A DNA stretch of 64,000 nt from Pseudomonas oryzagri (lineage in GTDB: Bacteria > Pseudomonadota > Gammaproteobacteria > Pseudomonadales > Pseudomonadaceae), in contig NZ_JAJHPU010000009.1 of assembly GCF_020831405.1 (NCBI RefSeq), forward strand, positions 1-64,000. Reading direction: 5' to 3'. Shown in pieces: positions 39,570 through 49,439 of this stretch. Made by a program: the position numbers and the translations under genes. The notes beneath the pieces were generated by a model. The model was not told the DNA's origin and ran no database searches. It saw only the letters and a program-made list of their open reading frames with translations. The stretch's first letter is position 1; the number at the start of each line of letters is the position of its first letter.

Positions 39570-40132
39570 GGTTTAAAGTCGCCGCGCTGGGTCAGCAGGT
39601 CGCGCACCAGGTAGAGGGCGGCCAGGGCGCGGCCCTCGCTGAAATTGTCGGCCATCGCCAGGCGCGAGATGTCGCGCAGGTTGAAGCGCTCGACGCGGAT
39701 CTCCTCCGGCTCGTCGCCGGGCAGACGCTCGGCATACAGGTCGCGGGCCAGCACCACCTGGATGCGCTGGCTCATGTAGCCCGGCGACAGCGACAGCCCG
39801 GTGAGGTGTTCGAGCTGGCGGGCGCCGAAGCCGGCTTCCTCCTTGAGCTCGCGGTTGGCCGCCGCCAGCACGTCCTCGCCCGGCTCGATCAGCCCCTTGG
39901 GCAGCGACAGCTCGTAGGCGTCGGTGCCGGCGCAATACTCCTCGATCAACAGCACGGTCTCGGCATCCTCCAGCGCCACCACCATCACCGCCCCGTAGCC
40001 CAGGCCGCGGTTGAGCAGCCGCTCGTAGGTGCGCTCGACGCCGTTGGCGAAGCGCAGCTGCAGCTCCTCGACGGTGAACAGGCGACTCTTGGCCACGATG
40101 GCGCGGGCGAGGACATCGGGTTTCTGGCGCAT
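39566..40132 (-). CDS. nudE: NudE, ADP-compounds hydrolase (Nudix)
   Basis: 188 residues. The Nudix box GLIEPGEDVLAAANRELKEEAGF fits GX5EX7REUXEEXGU. Hydrolyses ADP-ribose, diadenosine polyphosphates and NADH-type substrates in the cytosol. Start MRQKPDVLARAIVAKSRLF is favoured over an open extension to 40225 because homologues begin here. Divergent from yrfG across about 96 bp and translationally coupled to cysQ. Confidence 0.95.
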   Translation of the reverse strand: MRQKPDVLARAIVAKSRLFTVEELQLRFANGVERTYERLLNRGLGYGAVMVVALEDAETVLLIEEYCAGTDAYELSLPKGLIEPGEDVLAAANRELKEEAGFGARQLEHLTGLSLSPGYMSQRIQVVLARDLYAERLPGDEPEEIRVERFNLRDISRLAMADNFSEGRALAALYLVRDLLTQRGDFKP

Positions 40133-40228
40133 ATGCTGGACTCCTTGGCGAGCCGACACGTTACCATAACCGGCTCTTTTTCCGACCCCCGGCCCGCCGA
40201 GCGCGCGCCACCTAGCGAAGCCCACGCC

Positions 40229-40900
40229 ATGCCGTCACTGCCCTGGTCCCGGATCGACACCGTCCTGCTCGACATGGATGGCACCCTGCTCGACCTGCAC
40301 TTCGACAACCACTTCTGGCTCAGCCACCTGCCGCAGCGCTACGCCGAGAAGCACGCCATCGACCGCGCCGCCGCCGAAGCCGAGCTGCTGCCGCTGTTCC
40401 AGCGCCACGCCGGCCAGCTGAGCTGGTATTGCCTGGACTTCTGGAGCCGCGAGCTGGACCTGCCGGTGCGCGCGCTGAAGGAGGAGATCGCCCACCTGAT
40501 CGCCCTGCGCCCGGACGCCGACCGTTTCCTCGCCGCCCTGCGCGGCGCAGGCAAGCGCGTGGCGCTGATCACCAACGCGCATCGCGACTCGCTGTCACTC
40601 AAGCTCGAGCGGGTCGAGCTGGCGCCCTACTTCGACCGCCTGATCAGCTCCCACGACTACGGCTTCCCCAAGGAGGACCAGCAGTTCTGGTTCGCCCTGC
40701 AGGAGGACTTCGGCTTCGATCCGGCACGCAGCCTGTTCATCGACGACAGCCTGCCGATCCTGCGCAGCGCGCGCCGCTATGGCGTCGCCCACCTGCTCGG
40801 CATCCGCCAGCCGGACAGTCGCGGCCCGGCCAAGGACACCGAGGAATTCGCCGCGGTGGACAGCTATGTTGAGCTGCTGGACGGCCTGGCGGTACGCTGA
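40229..40900 (+). CDS. yrfG: YrfG, GMP/IMP 5'-nucleotidase (HAD)
   Basis: 223 residues. HAD-superfamily motif I VLLDMDGTLLDL near residue 12, motif II LITNAHRDS, motif III lysine in YGFPKEDQQFW, and motif IV SLFIDDSLPIL are all present. E. coli YrfG dephosphorylates purine nucleotides. Divergent from nudE; the pair is a common pseudomonad and enterobacterial arrangement. The frame opens upstream antisense to nudE, which is not coding. Confidence 0.94.
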   Translation: MPSLPWSRIDTVLLDMDGTLLDLHFDNHFWLSHLPQRYAEKHAIDRAAAEAELLPLFQRHAGQLSWYCLDFWSRELDLPVRALKEEIAHLIALRPDADRFLAALRGAGKRVALITNAHRDSLSLKLERVELAPYFDRLISSHDYGFPKEDQQFWFALQEDFGFDPARSLFIDDSLPILRSARRYGVAHLLGIRQPDSRGPAKDTEEFAAVDSYVELLDGLAVR

Positions 40901-41072
40901 AAGCGCTGTCGGGAACCACGCTCAGAGCGGCTCTGGAGAGGAAAAGTTCCGCAACTTCAGCGAACTTCGGAAAAAATTCGCGCCATGCCACCGGTCGTCG
41001 GCTGAACGCTTGCCAAGCCCCCGCCTGCTGAGCAAGATCGCCGCCACCTCCCCGCAAGGATGAACGTACGCG

Positions 41073-41543
41073 ATGAAATACGCTTCCCTGTTCCTGCTCT
41101 CCCTGTCTCTCGCCGGCGGCACCGCCTGGGCGGCCGACGGCGATCTGCCGGCCGGCGTCGGCGGTGCGCTCGGCGGGGTGCTGGGCTCGGTGGTCGGCCA
41201 GACCGTCGGCGGCAGCACCGGCGCGGCGATCGGCGCCGGCGTCGGTGGCGCGGCCGGTGGCGCGGTCGGCGCCAGGCGTGGCAACAAGACCGAGGCGGCC
41301 ATCGGCGGCGGCCTGGGCGCGGCCGGCGGCAACGTCATCGGCAACAAGATCGGCGGCACCACCGGCGGCCTGCTCGGCGCGGCCGTGGGCGGCGGCGCCG
41401 GTGGCGCCCTGGGCAACAACATGGGCGACGCCAGCGAAGCGGATCGCCGCCATGACGCCTACTACGACGGCTACCGCGAGGGGCGTCGCCACAAGCATCG
41501 CCACTGGCGCAAGCACCGCCATCACCGTCACTGGGATGACTGA
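41073..41543 (+). CDS. Glycine-zipper secreted protein, tandem copy A
   Basis: 156 residues: signal peptide (MKYASLFLLSLSLAGGTAWA, cleaved before ADGD), a long glycine zipper with GxxxG and GGA/GG repeats (about 30-120), the basic pair ARRGNK, and a C-terminus HDAYYDGYREGRR ending in a run of His and Arg that could bind metal or nucleic acid. Glycine-zipper proteins of this kind insert into or span the outer membrane. A close paralogue follows 661 bp on, with its own matching leader. Confidence 0.82.
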   Translation: MKYASLFLLSLSLAGGTAWAADGDLPAGVGGALGGVLGSVVGQTVGGSTGAAIGAGVGGAAGGAVGARRGNKTEAAIGGGLGAAGGNVIGNKIGGTTGGLLGAAVGGGAGGALGNNMGDASEADRRHDAYYDGYREGRRHKHRHWRKHRHHRHWDD

Positions 41544-41733
41544 AATCTCCCAGGTCGCCACCGACGCCGGACAGCGGATCGAGTGAGACCGCCCGAAAAG
41601 TCGAAAGATTCCCAAAACAGCATGAAAAGAAATTAAAAGGCGTGACAAGTCACCAATCGTCGCGTAATGGCTTGCCAAACAACGGCGATCTGCGCAGGAT
41701 CGCCGCCGTCCTCCCCCTTGAGTGAGAGCTCAG

Positions 41734-42234
41734 ATGAAATACTCTTCCCTGATCCTGTTGTCCCTGACCCTGGCCGGCGGCTCTGCCTGGGCGGCCGATG
41801 GCGATACCCGCGCTGGCGTCGGCGGCGCGCTCGGCGGGGTACTGGGATCGGTGGTCGGCCAGACCGTCGGCGGCGACACCGGCGCGACCATCGGTGCCGG
41901 CGTTGGCGGTGCTGCCGGCGGTGCCGTCGGCGCCCGCCGCGGCAACAAGACCGAAGCGGCCATCGGCGGCGCCCTGGGCGGCGCCGCGGGCAACGCGGCC
42001 GGCCGCGCCGTTGGCGGTACCACCGGCGGCCTGATCGGCGCGGCCGTGGGCGGTGGCGCCGGCGGCGCGCTGGGCAACCATATGGGCGACGCCAGCCAGA
42101 ACGATCGCCGCGACGACGCCTATCACGACGGTTATCGCGACGGCCGCCGCGGCGGCTATGACCGCGACTACGACGACGGCTACCGCGGCGGCCGCTTCTG
42201 CCCGCCGGGCCAAGCCAAGAAGGGCAGATGCTGA
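41734..42234 (+). CDS. Glycine-zipper secreted protein, tandem copy B
   Basis: 166 residues, strongly similar to copy A through the signal peptide and zipper (VGGALGGVLGSVVGQTVGG shared) but with a different tail: DRRDDAYHDGYRDGRRGG, then Tyr/Asp/Arg repeats and FCPPGQAKKGRC. The tail has two cysteines and no His run. The start ATG at 41734 follows GAGAG; a GTG at 41722 is less likely because the signal peptide begins with MKYSS. A terminator follows. Confidence 0.82.
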   Translation: MKYSSLILLSLTLAGGSAWAADGDTRAGVGGALGGVLGSVVGQTVGGDTGATIGAGVGGAAGGAVGARRGNKTEAAIGGALGGAAGNAAGRAVGGTTGGLIGAAVGGGAGGALGNHMGDASQNDRRDDAYHDGYRDGRRGGYDRDYDDGYRGGRFCPPGQAKKGRC

Positions 42235-42254
42235 GTCCCGCTCGGCAACCCCGC

Positions 42255-42278
42255 AACGGGCGCCTCAGGGCGCCCGTT
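42255..42278 (+). terminator. Terminator after the glycine-zipper pair
   Basis: Stem AACGGGCGCC (42255-42264) and GGCGCCCGTT (42269-42278), tetraloop TCAG, followed by a T-rich TGCATTTG. Confidence 0.8.
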
Positions 42279-42395
42279 TGCATTTGCGCGGGCGACCGCG
42301 CAGCCTGCCTAGATCGCCGCACGCGACCTTCCACTGGCAAAGCCTCGACCGCTTGAGGACACTAGGGCCCTTCTTCCCGCAGAGCGCCCTTGTCC

Positions 42396-43058
42396 ATGAG
42401 CGATTCGACTCCCACCCCCACGCCCTTCTCCGACGCGCCGCTGTCCGCCGTCGAGGCCCGCGCCCTCGGCTGTCTGGTCGAGAAGCAGGCGACCACACCG
42501 GAAAGCTACCCGCTGACCCTCAACGCCCTGCAACTGGCCTGCAACCAGAAGACCAGCCGCGAGCCGCTGATGAACCTGCAGCCGGGCGAAGTCGGCCACG
42601 CGCTGCGCAGCCTCGAGCAGCGCGGCCTGGTCCGCCTGGTGATGGGCAGCCGCGCCGACCGCTGGGAACAGCGCGCGGAAAAACAGCTGGAACTGGTCCA
42701 GCCCCAGCTGGCGCTGCTCGCCCTGCTGCTGCTGCGCGGCCCGCAGACCCTCGGCGAGCTGCTCGCTCGCAGCGGCCGGCTGCATGCCTTCGACGACACC
42801 GAGGAGGTCCGCCACCACCTCGAACGCCTGGCCGGCCGCGGCCTGGTCCGCCAGCTGGCGCGCCAGAGCGGGCAGCGCGAGGAGCGCTACGCCCACCAGC
42901 TGGGCGATCCGGCCGAGCAGGAAGCCCTGCTCGCCGCCCGTCCCCAGGAATCCGCTCCGGCCGCGACGGCGGGCCAGGAAGAGCGTATCGCCGCCTTGGA
43001 AGCCCGCCTGGCCGAACTGGAAGAGCGCCTCGCCCGCCTGGAAGGTAAATCCGAGTGA
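42396..43058 (+). CDS. yceH: YceH-family protein (DUF480)
   Basis: 220 residues. Two winged-helix-like segments: [42 protein letters not shown] is the DUF480 signature, and [19 protein letters not shown] marks the second. A C-terminal coiled coil ([22 protein letters not shown]) follows. Function unknown, possibly a DNA- or protein-binding regulator. Start ATG 42396; a TTG two codons earlier is unlikely. Confidence 0.92.
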   Translation: MSDSTPTPTPFSDAPLSAVEARALGCLVEKQATTPESYPLTLNALQLACNQKTSREPLMNLQPGEVGHALRSLEQRGLVRLVMGSRADRWEQRAEKQLELVQPQLALLALLLLRGPQTLGELLARSGRLHAFDDTEEVRHHLERLAGRGLVRQLARQSGQREERYAHQLGDPAEQEALLAARPQESAPAATAGQEERIAALEARLAELEERLARLEGKSE

Positions 43059-43093
43059 CACCTCGCCCCCGGCACTGACGGGCAATCGCGCAG

Positions 43094-43125
43094 CGGTAGA
43101 AAATCGCTGCGCGAGTTTTCTCGCC
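43094..43125. repeat. Family B palindrome
   Basis: GCGGTAGAAAATCGC...GAGTTTTCTCGCC, slightly degenerate at the right end. Between yceH and the pckA terminator. Confidence 0.65.
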
Positions 43126-43153
43126 TTGCCGCTCGCCTGGCGCACCGGAAACG

Positions 43154-43179
43154 AAAAAGCCGCCCGAAGGCGGCTTTTT
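43154..43179. terminator. Bidirectional terminator between yceH and pckA
   Basis: Stem AAAAAGCCGCC (43154-43164) and GGCGGCTTTTT (43169-43179), loop CGAA. U-runs arise on both strands, serving the convergent genes. Confidence 0.92.
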
Positions 43180-43200
43180 TTCATGCGGGCTGGCGAACGC

Positions 43201-44745
43201 TTACAGCTGCGGGCCGGCGCTGCGGATGGCGTCGGACACTTCGAACTTGGTGAAGTTCTCGATGAACAGCTTGGCCAGGCCGCGGGCGGCTTCGTCGTAG
43301 GCGGACTTGTCGGCCCAGGTGTTGCGCGGGTTGAGCAGCTGGGTCTCGACGCCGGCGACGGCCTTCGGCACGTCCAGGTTGATGATCGGCAGGTGCTCGG
43401 TCTCGGCACCGACCAGCGCGCCGCTCTGGATCGCGGCGATCACCGCACGGGTGGTCGGGATGTTGAAGCGCTTGCCGACGCCGTAGCCGCCACCGGTCCA
43501 GCCGGTGTTGACCAGGTAGACCTTGGAGCCAAAGCCCTTGATGCGCTTGATCAGCAGTTCGGCGTACTCGCCGGCCGGACGCGGGAAGAACGGCGCGCCG
43601 AAGCAGGTGGAGAAGGTCGACTTGATGCCGCCGCCGCTGCCCATCTCGGTGGAACCGACCAGCGCGGTGTAGCCGGACAGGAAGTGGTAGGCGGCCTGCT
43701 CGTTGTTGAGGATCGACACGGGCGGCAGCACGCCGGTCAGGTCGCAGGTCAGGAAGATCACCGCGTTCGGCTCGCCGCCGAGGTTCTTCTCGGAGCGCTT
43801 CTCGACCAGCTCCAGCGGGTAGGCCGCACGGCTGTTCTGGGTCAGGCTGGCGTCGGCGTAGTCGGGCAGGCGAGTGCGCTCGTCGAGCACCACGTTCTCC
43901 AGCACGGCGCCGAACTGGATGGCTTTCCAGATCACCGGCTCGTTCTTCTCGGACAGGTCGATGCACTTGGCATAGCAACCGCCCTCGATGTTGAACACCA
44001 CGCCCTCGCCCCAGCCGTGCTCGTCGTCGCCGATCAGGTAGCGGCTCGGGTCGGCGGACAGGGTGGTCTTGCCGGTGCCGGACAGGCCGAAGAACAGGGT
44101 GACGTCGCCTTCTTCGCCGATGTTGGCGGCGCAGTGCATCGGCAGCACGTCGGCTTCCGGCAGCAGGAAGTTCTGCACGGAGAACATGGCCTTCTTCATC
44201 TCGCCGGCGTAGCGCATGCCGGCGATCAGCACCTTCTTCTGGGCGAAGTTGAGGATCACGCAACCGTCGGAGTTGGTGCCGTCACGCTCCGGCTCGCAGA
44301 CGAAGGACGGCACGTTGAGGATGCGCCACTCGCCCTTGCCGACCGGGTTGAAGGTTTCCGGGTTGATGAACAGGCAGCGGCCGAACAGGTTGTGCCAGGC
44401 GGTCTCGGTGGTCATCTTGACCGGCAGGTAGTGCTCGACGGCGGAGCCGACATGCACGTGGGAGACGAAGTGGCTGCGCTCGGCCAGGTAGGCCTCGACG
44501 CGGTCCCACAGGGCGTCGAACTTGGCTTCCGGGAACGGACGGTTGATCTTGCCCCAGGCGATCTTGGCCTCGGTGCTCTGCTCCTGGACGATGAAGCGGT
44601 CCATGGGCGAACGGCCGGTACGGTGCCCCGTGCGGACCACCAGCGAACCGTTGGCGGCGAGTTCGCCCTCGCCCCGCTGGATGGCCTGCTCGATCAGTTC
44701 GGCAACGCTGATATCGGTGTACACGGCAGTATTGGCTTGCGTCAT
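43201..44745 (-). CDS. pckA: Phosphoenolpyruvate carboxykinase (ATP)
   Basis: Converts oxaloacetate and ATP to phosphoenolpyruvate, the committed step of gluconeogenesis. 514 residues. P-loop [11 protein letters not shown] near 235, [22 protein letters not shown], and the C-terminal [11 protein letters not shown] are intact. A sigma-70 promoter with -10 CATAAT is placed in the gap to hslO. As pseudomonads grow on organic acids this gene is expected to be strongly expressed. Confidence 0.98.
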   Translation of the reverse strand: MTQANTAVYTDISVAELIEQAIQRGEGELAANGSLVVRTGHRTGRSPMDRFIVQEQSTEAKIAWGKINRPFPEAKFDALWDRVEAYLAERSHFVSHVHVGSAVEHYLPVKMTTETAWHNLFGRCLFINPETFNPVGKGEWRILNVPSFVCEPERDGTNSDGCVILNFAQKKVLIAGMRYAGEMKKAMFSVQNFLLPEADVLPMHCAANIGEEGDVTLFFGLSGTGKTTLSADPSRYLIGDDEHGWGEGVVFNIEGGCYAKCIDLSEKNEPVIWKAIQFGAVLENVVLDERTRLPDYADASLTQNSRAAYPLELVEKRSEKNLGGEPNAVIFLTCDLTGVLPPVSILNNEQAAYHFLSGYTALVGSTEMGSGGGIKSTFSTCFGAPFFPRPAGEYAELLIKRIKGFGSKVYLVNTGWTGGGYGVGKRFNIPTTRAVIAAIQSGALVGAETEHLPIINLDVPKAVAGVETQLLNPRNTWADKSAYDEAARGLAKLFIENFTKFEVSDAIRSAGPQL

Positions 44746-44830
44746 GAGATCCCCGTCGGCCTAGGGCCGAGTCCTCCAATCATTGTTGTAGCGGTTTTCA
44801 GAGCGCGCTACAGCGAAAAAATTGCGCGCG

Positions 44831-44860
44831 ATTATGCCAGAAAAGTCGGGCTCTGGGCAA
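44831..44860 (-). promoter_or_regulatory. pckA: Candidate sigma-70 promoter of pckA
   Basis: On the minus strand TTGCCC (44860-44855), an 18 nt spacer and CATAAT (44836-44831). The spacer and -10 fit sigma-70 well; the -35 matches at four of six positions. It is the best such element between hslO and pckA. Confidence 0.55.
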
Positions 44861-44867
44861 AAATTGG

Positions 44868-45755
44868 TCAATGCCGGGTCGGCGAAGGCGCCGCGCTGCC
44901 ACCTCCGGCGAACAGCTGGGCGATGTCGGCGGCGTCGAATTCGTAGCGCTGGTTGCAGAACTGGCAGTCGATCTGCAGCGCCCCGCCCTGCTCTTCGATC
45001 AACCGGGCGGCGTCCGCGGCGCCCAGGCTGATCAGCGCCGTCGCCGAGCGTTCGCGCGAGCAGCTGCAACCGAAACTCAGCGCTTCGGCGTCGAACACCC
45101 GCACGCTCTCCTGGTGATACAGGCGATGCAGCAGGGTCAGGTTGTCCAGGCCGAGCAGTTCCTCGGCGGTCAGGGTGTCGGCCAGGGTGACCAGGTGCTC
45201 CCAGCCGGCCTCACGGGCCTCGGCGTCGCGCTGGCGGTCGGCGGGCAGCTGCTGCAGCAGCATGCCGCGGGCGCGACGGCCGTCGGCGTTGAGCCAGAAG
45301 CGGGTGGGCAGCTGCTGGGACATGGCGAAGTAGCTGGACAGGCAGGCGGCGAGCGTATCGCCGTCGAGACTGACGATGCCCTGGTAGCGCTTGCCGACCC
45401 GGGGATCCATGGTGATGGTCAGCACGCCTTCGGGCATCAGCTCGCGCAGGCTGGCGGTGCTGCCGAGCGCCGCCGCCTCGTAGCGGGCGATGCCGCGGAT
45501 CTCGCGGGCGCTGGAGCACTCGACCATCAACAGCGGTACCGCGCCGGTGGAGCGCGCCTGCAGGACCAGCAGGCCGTCGTATTTGAGGGTGTCGCTGAGC
45601 AGGGTGGCGGCGGCGAGCATCTCGCCGAGCAGTTGGGCCACCGGCTCGGGATAGGGGTGCTTGGCCAGCACCTCGGCGTAGCTCTGCTCGAGCTCGACCA
45701 GCTCGCCGCGCACGTCGGTGTCTTCGAAGAGGAAACGTTGGGAAAAATCGGACAT
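44868..45755 (-). CDS. hslO: HslO (Hsp33), redox-regulated chaperone
   Basis: 295 residues. The zinc-binding redox switch is the C-terminal CxC (FGCSCSRE) and CxxC (DCQFCN) pair, about residues 235-270. Oxidation releases zinc and activates the holdase during oxidative heat stress. Start [14 protein letters not shown]. hslR lies upstream on the same strand, and pckA downstream, as in many gammaproteobacteria. Confidence 0.96.
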   Translation of the reverse strand: MSDFSQRFLFEDTDVRGELVELEQSYAEVLAKHPYPEPVAQLLGEMLAAATLLSDTLKYDGLLVLQARSTGAVPLLMVECSSAREIRGIARYEAAALGSTASLRELMPEGVLTITMDPRVGKRYQGIVSLDGDTLAACLSSYFAMSQQLPTRFWLNADGRRARGMLLQQLPADRQRDAEAREAGWEHLVTLADTLTAEELLGLDNLTLLHRLYHQESVRVFDAEALSFGCSCSRERSATALISLGAADAARLIEEQGGALQIDCQFCNQRYEFDAADIAQLFAGGGSAAPSPTRH

Positions 45756-45860
45756 GCCAGACCCGCAAGGCTCGTTTTTGAACAGCGATTCTAGGCGCAA
45801 ACCCCAGGCGCCACCAAGGGTCGCCCGTCTATCGCCCCTGCGGGCGTTGTCTATCGACGC

Positions 45861-46253
45861 TCAGTTGCCGTCGCGGAGCTGGTGGATCTGCCGCCGCTGC
45901 TTCTTGGTCGGCCGCCCCTCGCTCTGCACGCCGAGCGCGCCGGCCTTGCGCAGCGCGGCGGCCTGCTCGCGGCGCGCGATGCTGTCGGCGGTCTCCTCGT
46001 AGAGCAGCTGCGCCTCGGGCGCGCCGCGGCGCACCATGGACAGCGCGCGGACGATCACCGTGCGCTCGTCGAAGCCTGCGCGGATGGTCAGCTCGTCGCC
46101 GAGCTTGGGTTCCTTGGCCGGCTTGCAGCGCTCGCCGCGGCAGTGGACCTTGCCGCCCTCGATGGCCGCCTTGGCCAGCGCGCGGGTCTTGAAGAAACGC
46201 GCCGCCCACAGCCACTTGTCGAGGCGCGCCTTGTCGTCGTCTTGCTCGCTCAT
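45861..46253 (-). CDS. hslR: HslR (Hsp15), S4-domain ribosome rescue heat-shock protein
   Basis: 130 residues. An S4 RNA-binding domain covers about 9-70 (RLDKWLWAARFFKTRALAKAAIEGGKVHCRGERCKPAKE). Hsp15 binds 50S subunits bearing stalled nascent chains. Basic C-terminus (RPTKKQRRQIHQL). GGGAAAAGCGAGAAG lies before the ATG. Divergent from the GGDEF gene. Confidence 0.94.
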   Translation of the reverse strand: MSEQDDDKARLDKWLWAARFFKTRALAKAAIEGGKVHCRGERCKPAKEPKLGDELTIRAGFDERTVIVRALSMVRRGAPEAQLLYEETADSIARREQAAALRKAGALGVQSEGRPTKKQRRQIHQLRDGN

Positions 46254-46402
46254 GCTCTTCTCGCTTTTCCCGCCGTCCGCTGGAGCCCGCGCAATCCTGT
46301 TAACCCCGTCACAAAAAATGACAGACCCGCGGGCGGCCGACCATAATGACACGGACAAGCGGCACGTCGACCCGCTCGACGCCGGACAGGGAGGGTTTGC
46401 CC

Positions 46403-47872
46403 ATGCGCGAGGTCCGCGAACGCCGCCAGGCGCCCTGCCCCCCGTGGCAACGGGGCGCGCTGCTCGCGCGGCGCTGGCCGGTCCTGCTGCTGTTGTTCGC
46501 CTGGCTGCCGCTGGCCACCGCCGCGCCCTCGGTCGCGCTGAACGAGTCGGAGCGCGCCTACCTGCAGGCCCACCCGACGATTCCCCTGTGCATCGACCCC
46601 GACTGGTGGCCGTTCGAGCTGATCGATCCGGCCGGCCGGCACGTCGGCATGGCCGCCGACCTCATCGCCCTGGTCAGCCAGCGCACCGGCGCCAACTTCA
46701 CGCTGCACCCCACGCGCACCTGGGAGGAAAGCCTGGTCGCCTCGCGGGCCGGCGACTGCCTGGCGCTGAGCTTTCTCAACCGCACCGCCGAGCGCGAGCG
46801 ATGGCTGATCTTCACCGAGCCATTGATGGTCGATCCCAACGTGCTCATCACCCGCGAGGAGCATTCGTTCGTCTCCGACCTCGGCGCGCTGCGCGGCAAG
46901 ACCATCGCCCTGCCGCGCGGCACTGCCATGTACGAGCGGATCGCCCGCGACTTCCCCAACCTGACGATCATCCCCACCGAATCCGAGCGCGAAGCGCTGG
47001 CGCTGGTGTCGGAGCGCAAGGCCGACATGAGCCTGCGCTCGCTGATCGTCGCGGCCACCACCATCAAGCACGAGGGCTGGTTCAACCTGAAGATCTCCGG
47101 GCAGATCCCCGGCTACGAGAACCAGCTGCGCATGGGCGTGCTCAAGTCGGAGACCACCCTGCGCGACATCCTCGACAAGGGCATCGCCACCCTCACCGCG
47201 CTGGAGCGCCGGCAGATCGTCGATCGCCATGTGAACATGACGGTGGTGACCGACGTGGTCACCGACTACACCCTGGCCGGCTGGCTCGGCCTGATGCTGA
47301 CGGCCATCCTAGCGACCAGCCTGCTGTGGATGGCCCGCCTGCGCAAGCTCAACGACCAGCTCAAGCGCCTGGCCGAGACCGACCCGCTGACCGGCCTGCC
47401 GAATCGCACTGCCCTCGCTTCGTCATTTACACTCGATATCCTGCGCGCGCAGCGCTACGACCGCCCGCTGGCGGTGATCCTGCTGGACATCGACCTGTTC
47501 AAGGCGGTCAACGACCAGCTCGGCCACCTGATGGGCGACAAGGTGCTGGTGGAGTTCGCCCAACTGCTCAGGAGCGGCCTGCGCAACGTCGATACCGCAT
47601 GCCGCTGGGGCGGCGAGGAGTTCCTGCTGATCTGCCACGAGACCAGCCTGGAGCAGGCCACCCAGCTGGCCGAACGGATCCTGCAGCGGATCCGCGAGCA
47701 CCGCTTTCCCTGCCAGCGGGCGCTGACCGCCAGCGCCGGCGTGGCCGCGGCCATGCCGGGCGATACGGTCGCCCGCCTGGTGCAGCGGGCCGACGACGCG
47801 CTGTACGTCGCCAAGCACAGCGGCCGCGACCGCGTGCGACTGAAACTCGCCGAGCTGGCGGATGTCGATTGA
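46403..47872 (+). CDS. Diguanylate cyclase with periplasmic solute-binding sensor
   Basis: 489 residues: signal anchor (RRWPVLLLLFAWLPLATA), periplasmic bacterial extracellular solute-binding family 3 domain (about 45-275; LCIDPDWWPFELIDPAGRHVGMAADLI), one transmembrane helix (about 295-315), and a GGDEF domain. The active site reads RWGGEEF, a functional variant, and RNVD five residues before it gives the I-site. GGAGGG precedes the ATG. The sensor fold suggests an amino-acid-like ligand. It sits 69 bp upstream of rimB-rimK, with which c-di-GMP has a known regulatory link. Confidence 0.9.
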   Translation: MREVRERRQAPCPPWQRGALLARRWPVLLLLFAWLPLATAAPSVALNESERAYLQAHPTIPLCIDPDWWPFELIDPAGRHVGMAADLIALVSQRTGANFTLHPTRTWEESLVASRAGDCLALSFLNRTAERERWLIFTEPLMVDPNVLITREEHSFVSDLGALRGKTIALPRGTAMYERIARDFPNLTIIPTESEREALALVSERKADMSLRSLIVAATTIKHEGWFNLKISGQIPGYENQLRMGVLKSETTLRDILDKGIATLTALERRQIVDRHVNMTVVTDVVTDYTLAGWLGLMLTAILATSLLWMARLRKLNDQLKRLAETDPLTGLPNRTALASSFTLDILRAQRYDRPLAVILLDIDLFKAVNDQLGHLMGDKVLVEFAQLLRSGLRNVDTACRWGGEEFLLICHETSLEQATQLAERILQRIREHRFPCQRALTASAGVAAAMPGDTVARLVQRADDALYVAKHSGRDRVRLKLAELADVD

Positions 47873-47941
47873 GCGCGGCGCTGCAGTAGCCGCGTGGCAA
47901 GGCCGCTGCCATGCTGTTCCACCCTCACCGGAGTCGAGCCC

Positions 47942-48418
47942 GTGAAGACCTTCGACCATCTGGCCGTGATCGGCCTGCGCGAGTGGATCGCCCTGCCCGA
48001 ATTGGGCCTGGCCGGCCTGCGCGCCAAGATCGATACCGGCGCCGCCACCTCGACCCTGCACGCCAGCGACATCGTGCCCTTCGAGCGCGACGGCCTGCCC
48101 TGGGTGCGCTTCACCGCCCACCTCGGCAGCCTGGTGCAGCGCCAGCACCGCCAGCGCGAGGCGCCGCTGGTGAGCCTGAAGACCATCCGCAGCTCCACCG
48201 GCCATACCCAGGCGCGCTACGTGATCCGCACCAATTTGGTGCTCGGCGATCGCCAATGGCCTGTAGAATTCACCCTGACCTGCCGCAAGACCATGCGCTA
48301 CCGCGTCCTGCTCGGCGCCAGCGCCCTGGTCAGCGGCCATCTGGTGGTCAATCCCGCACTAACCTATGTCCAGGGCAAGCCACTGTTGCAGGCGCCCGCC
48401 ATCTCCTCAGGTGTCTGA
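47942..48418 (+). CDS. rimB: RimB-like ATP-dependent zinc protease family protein
   Basis: 158 residues, aspartyl-protease-like fold: [32 protein letters not shown], with the DTGA catalytic-type motif near residue 30. Known as RimB in P. fluorescens, where it acts with RimA and RimK in control of ribosomal protein S6 glutamation. GTG start with GGAG 9 nt upstream. Its stop overlaps the rimK start by one base, so the two are coupled. Confidence 0.88.
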   Translation: MKTFDHLAVIGLREWIALPELGLAGLRAKIDTGAATSTLHASDIVPFERDGLPWVRFTAHLGSLVQRQHRQREAPLVSLKTIRSSTGHTQARYVIRTNLVLGDRQWPVEFTLTCRKTMRYRVLLGASALVSGHLVVNPALTYVQGKPLLQAPAISSGV

Positions 48419-49323
48419 TGAAAATCGCCGTACTGTCGCGCAACCCCAAGCTGTACTCCACCCGCCGCCTGGTCGAGGCCGGCCAGCAGCGGGGCCACGA
48501 GATGGAGGTGATCGACACCCTGCGCGCCTACATGAACATCGCCAGCCACAAGCCGCAGATCCACTACCGCGGCCGCGCCCTGGAGGGCTTCGACGCGGTG
48601 ATCCCGCGCATCGGTGCCTCGGTGACCTTCTACGGCTGCGCGGTGCTGCGCCAGTTCGAGATGATGGGCGTGTTCCCGCTCAACGAGTCGGTGGCGATCA
48701 GCCGCTCGCGCGACAAGCTGCGCGCGCTGCAGCTGCTGTCGCGCAAGGGCATCGGTCTGCCGGTGACCGGCTTCGCCCACTCGCCGGACGACATTCCCGA
48801 CCTGATCGACATGGTCGGCGGCGCCCCGCTGGTGATCAAGGTGCTGGAGGGCACCCAGGGCATCGGCGTGGTGCTGTGCGAGACGCCCACGGCCGCCGAG
48901 TCGGTGATCGAGGCGTTCCTCGGCCTCAAGCAGCACATCATGGTCCAGGAATACATCCGCGAGGCCGGCGGCGCCGACATCCGCTGCTTCGTGGTCGGCA
49001 ACAAGGTGATCGCGGCGATGAAGCGCCAGGCCGCCCCCGGCGAGTTCCGCTCCAACCTGCACCGCGGCGGCACCGCCAGCCTGATCAAGATCACCCCCGA
49101 GGAGCGCATGACCGCGCTGCGCGCCGCCAAGGTGATGGGTCTGGGTGTTGCCGGGGTCGACATCCTGCGCTCCAACCACGGCCCGCTGGTCATGGAGGTC
49201 AACTCCTCGCCGGGCCTGGAAGGCATCGAGACCACCACCGGCCAGGACGTGGCGAGCATGATCATCCAGCACATCGAAGAGCACGCGCGGCCCAACCAGA
49301 CGCGCACCAAGGGGCGGGGGTGA
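48418..49323 (+). CDS. rimK: RimK, ribosomal protein S6 glutamate ligase
   Basis: 301 residues of the ATP-grasp fold. [19 protein letters not shown] (ATP-binding), [41 protein letters not shown] and [21 protein letters not shown] are diagnostic. Adds glutamates to the S6 C-terminus; in P. fluorescens its activity responds to c-di-GMP and RimB and alters virulence and colonisation. Coupled to rimB. A GGCAACGC/GCGTTGCC palindrome lies just downstream (49332-49349). Confidence 0.97.
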   Translation: MKIAVLSRNPKLYSTRRLVEAGQQRGHEMEVIDTLRAYMNIASHKPQIHYRGRALEGFDAVIPRIGASVTFYGCAVLRQFEMMGVFPLNESVAISRSRDKLRALQLLSRKGIGLPVTGFAHSPDDIPDLIDMVGGAPLVIKVLEGTQGIGVVLCETPTAAESVIEAFLGLKQHIMVQEYIREAGGADIRCFVVGNKVIAAMKRQAAPGEFRSNLHRGGTASLIKITPEERMTALRAAKVMGLGVAGVDILRSNHGPLVMEVNSSPGLEGIETTTGQDVASMIIQHIEEHARPNQTRTKGRG

Positions 49324-49439
49324 GGCGGATCAGGCAACGCATGCGTTGCCCCGCCGAACGCCCGGCCCAGGATGGCCGGGCCGGGGGTTCGACCCCACAC
49401 GGCGTCCCGACAGGGATGTCTTCAGCGTACTCGTAGGAA

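Noticed and set aside
49383-49396. GGGGGTTCGACCCC, resembling a tRNA T-arm
   Set aside because: No matching acceptor stem, anticodon arm or D-arm could be placed at the right distances; it is probably part of an intergenic palindrome.
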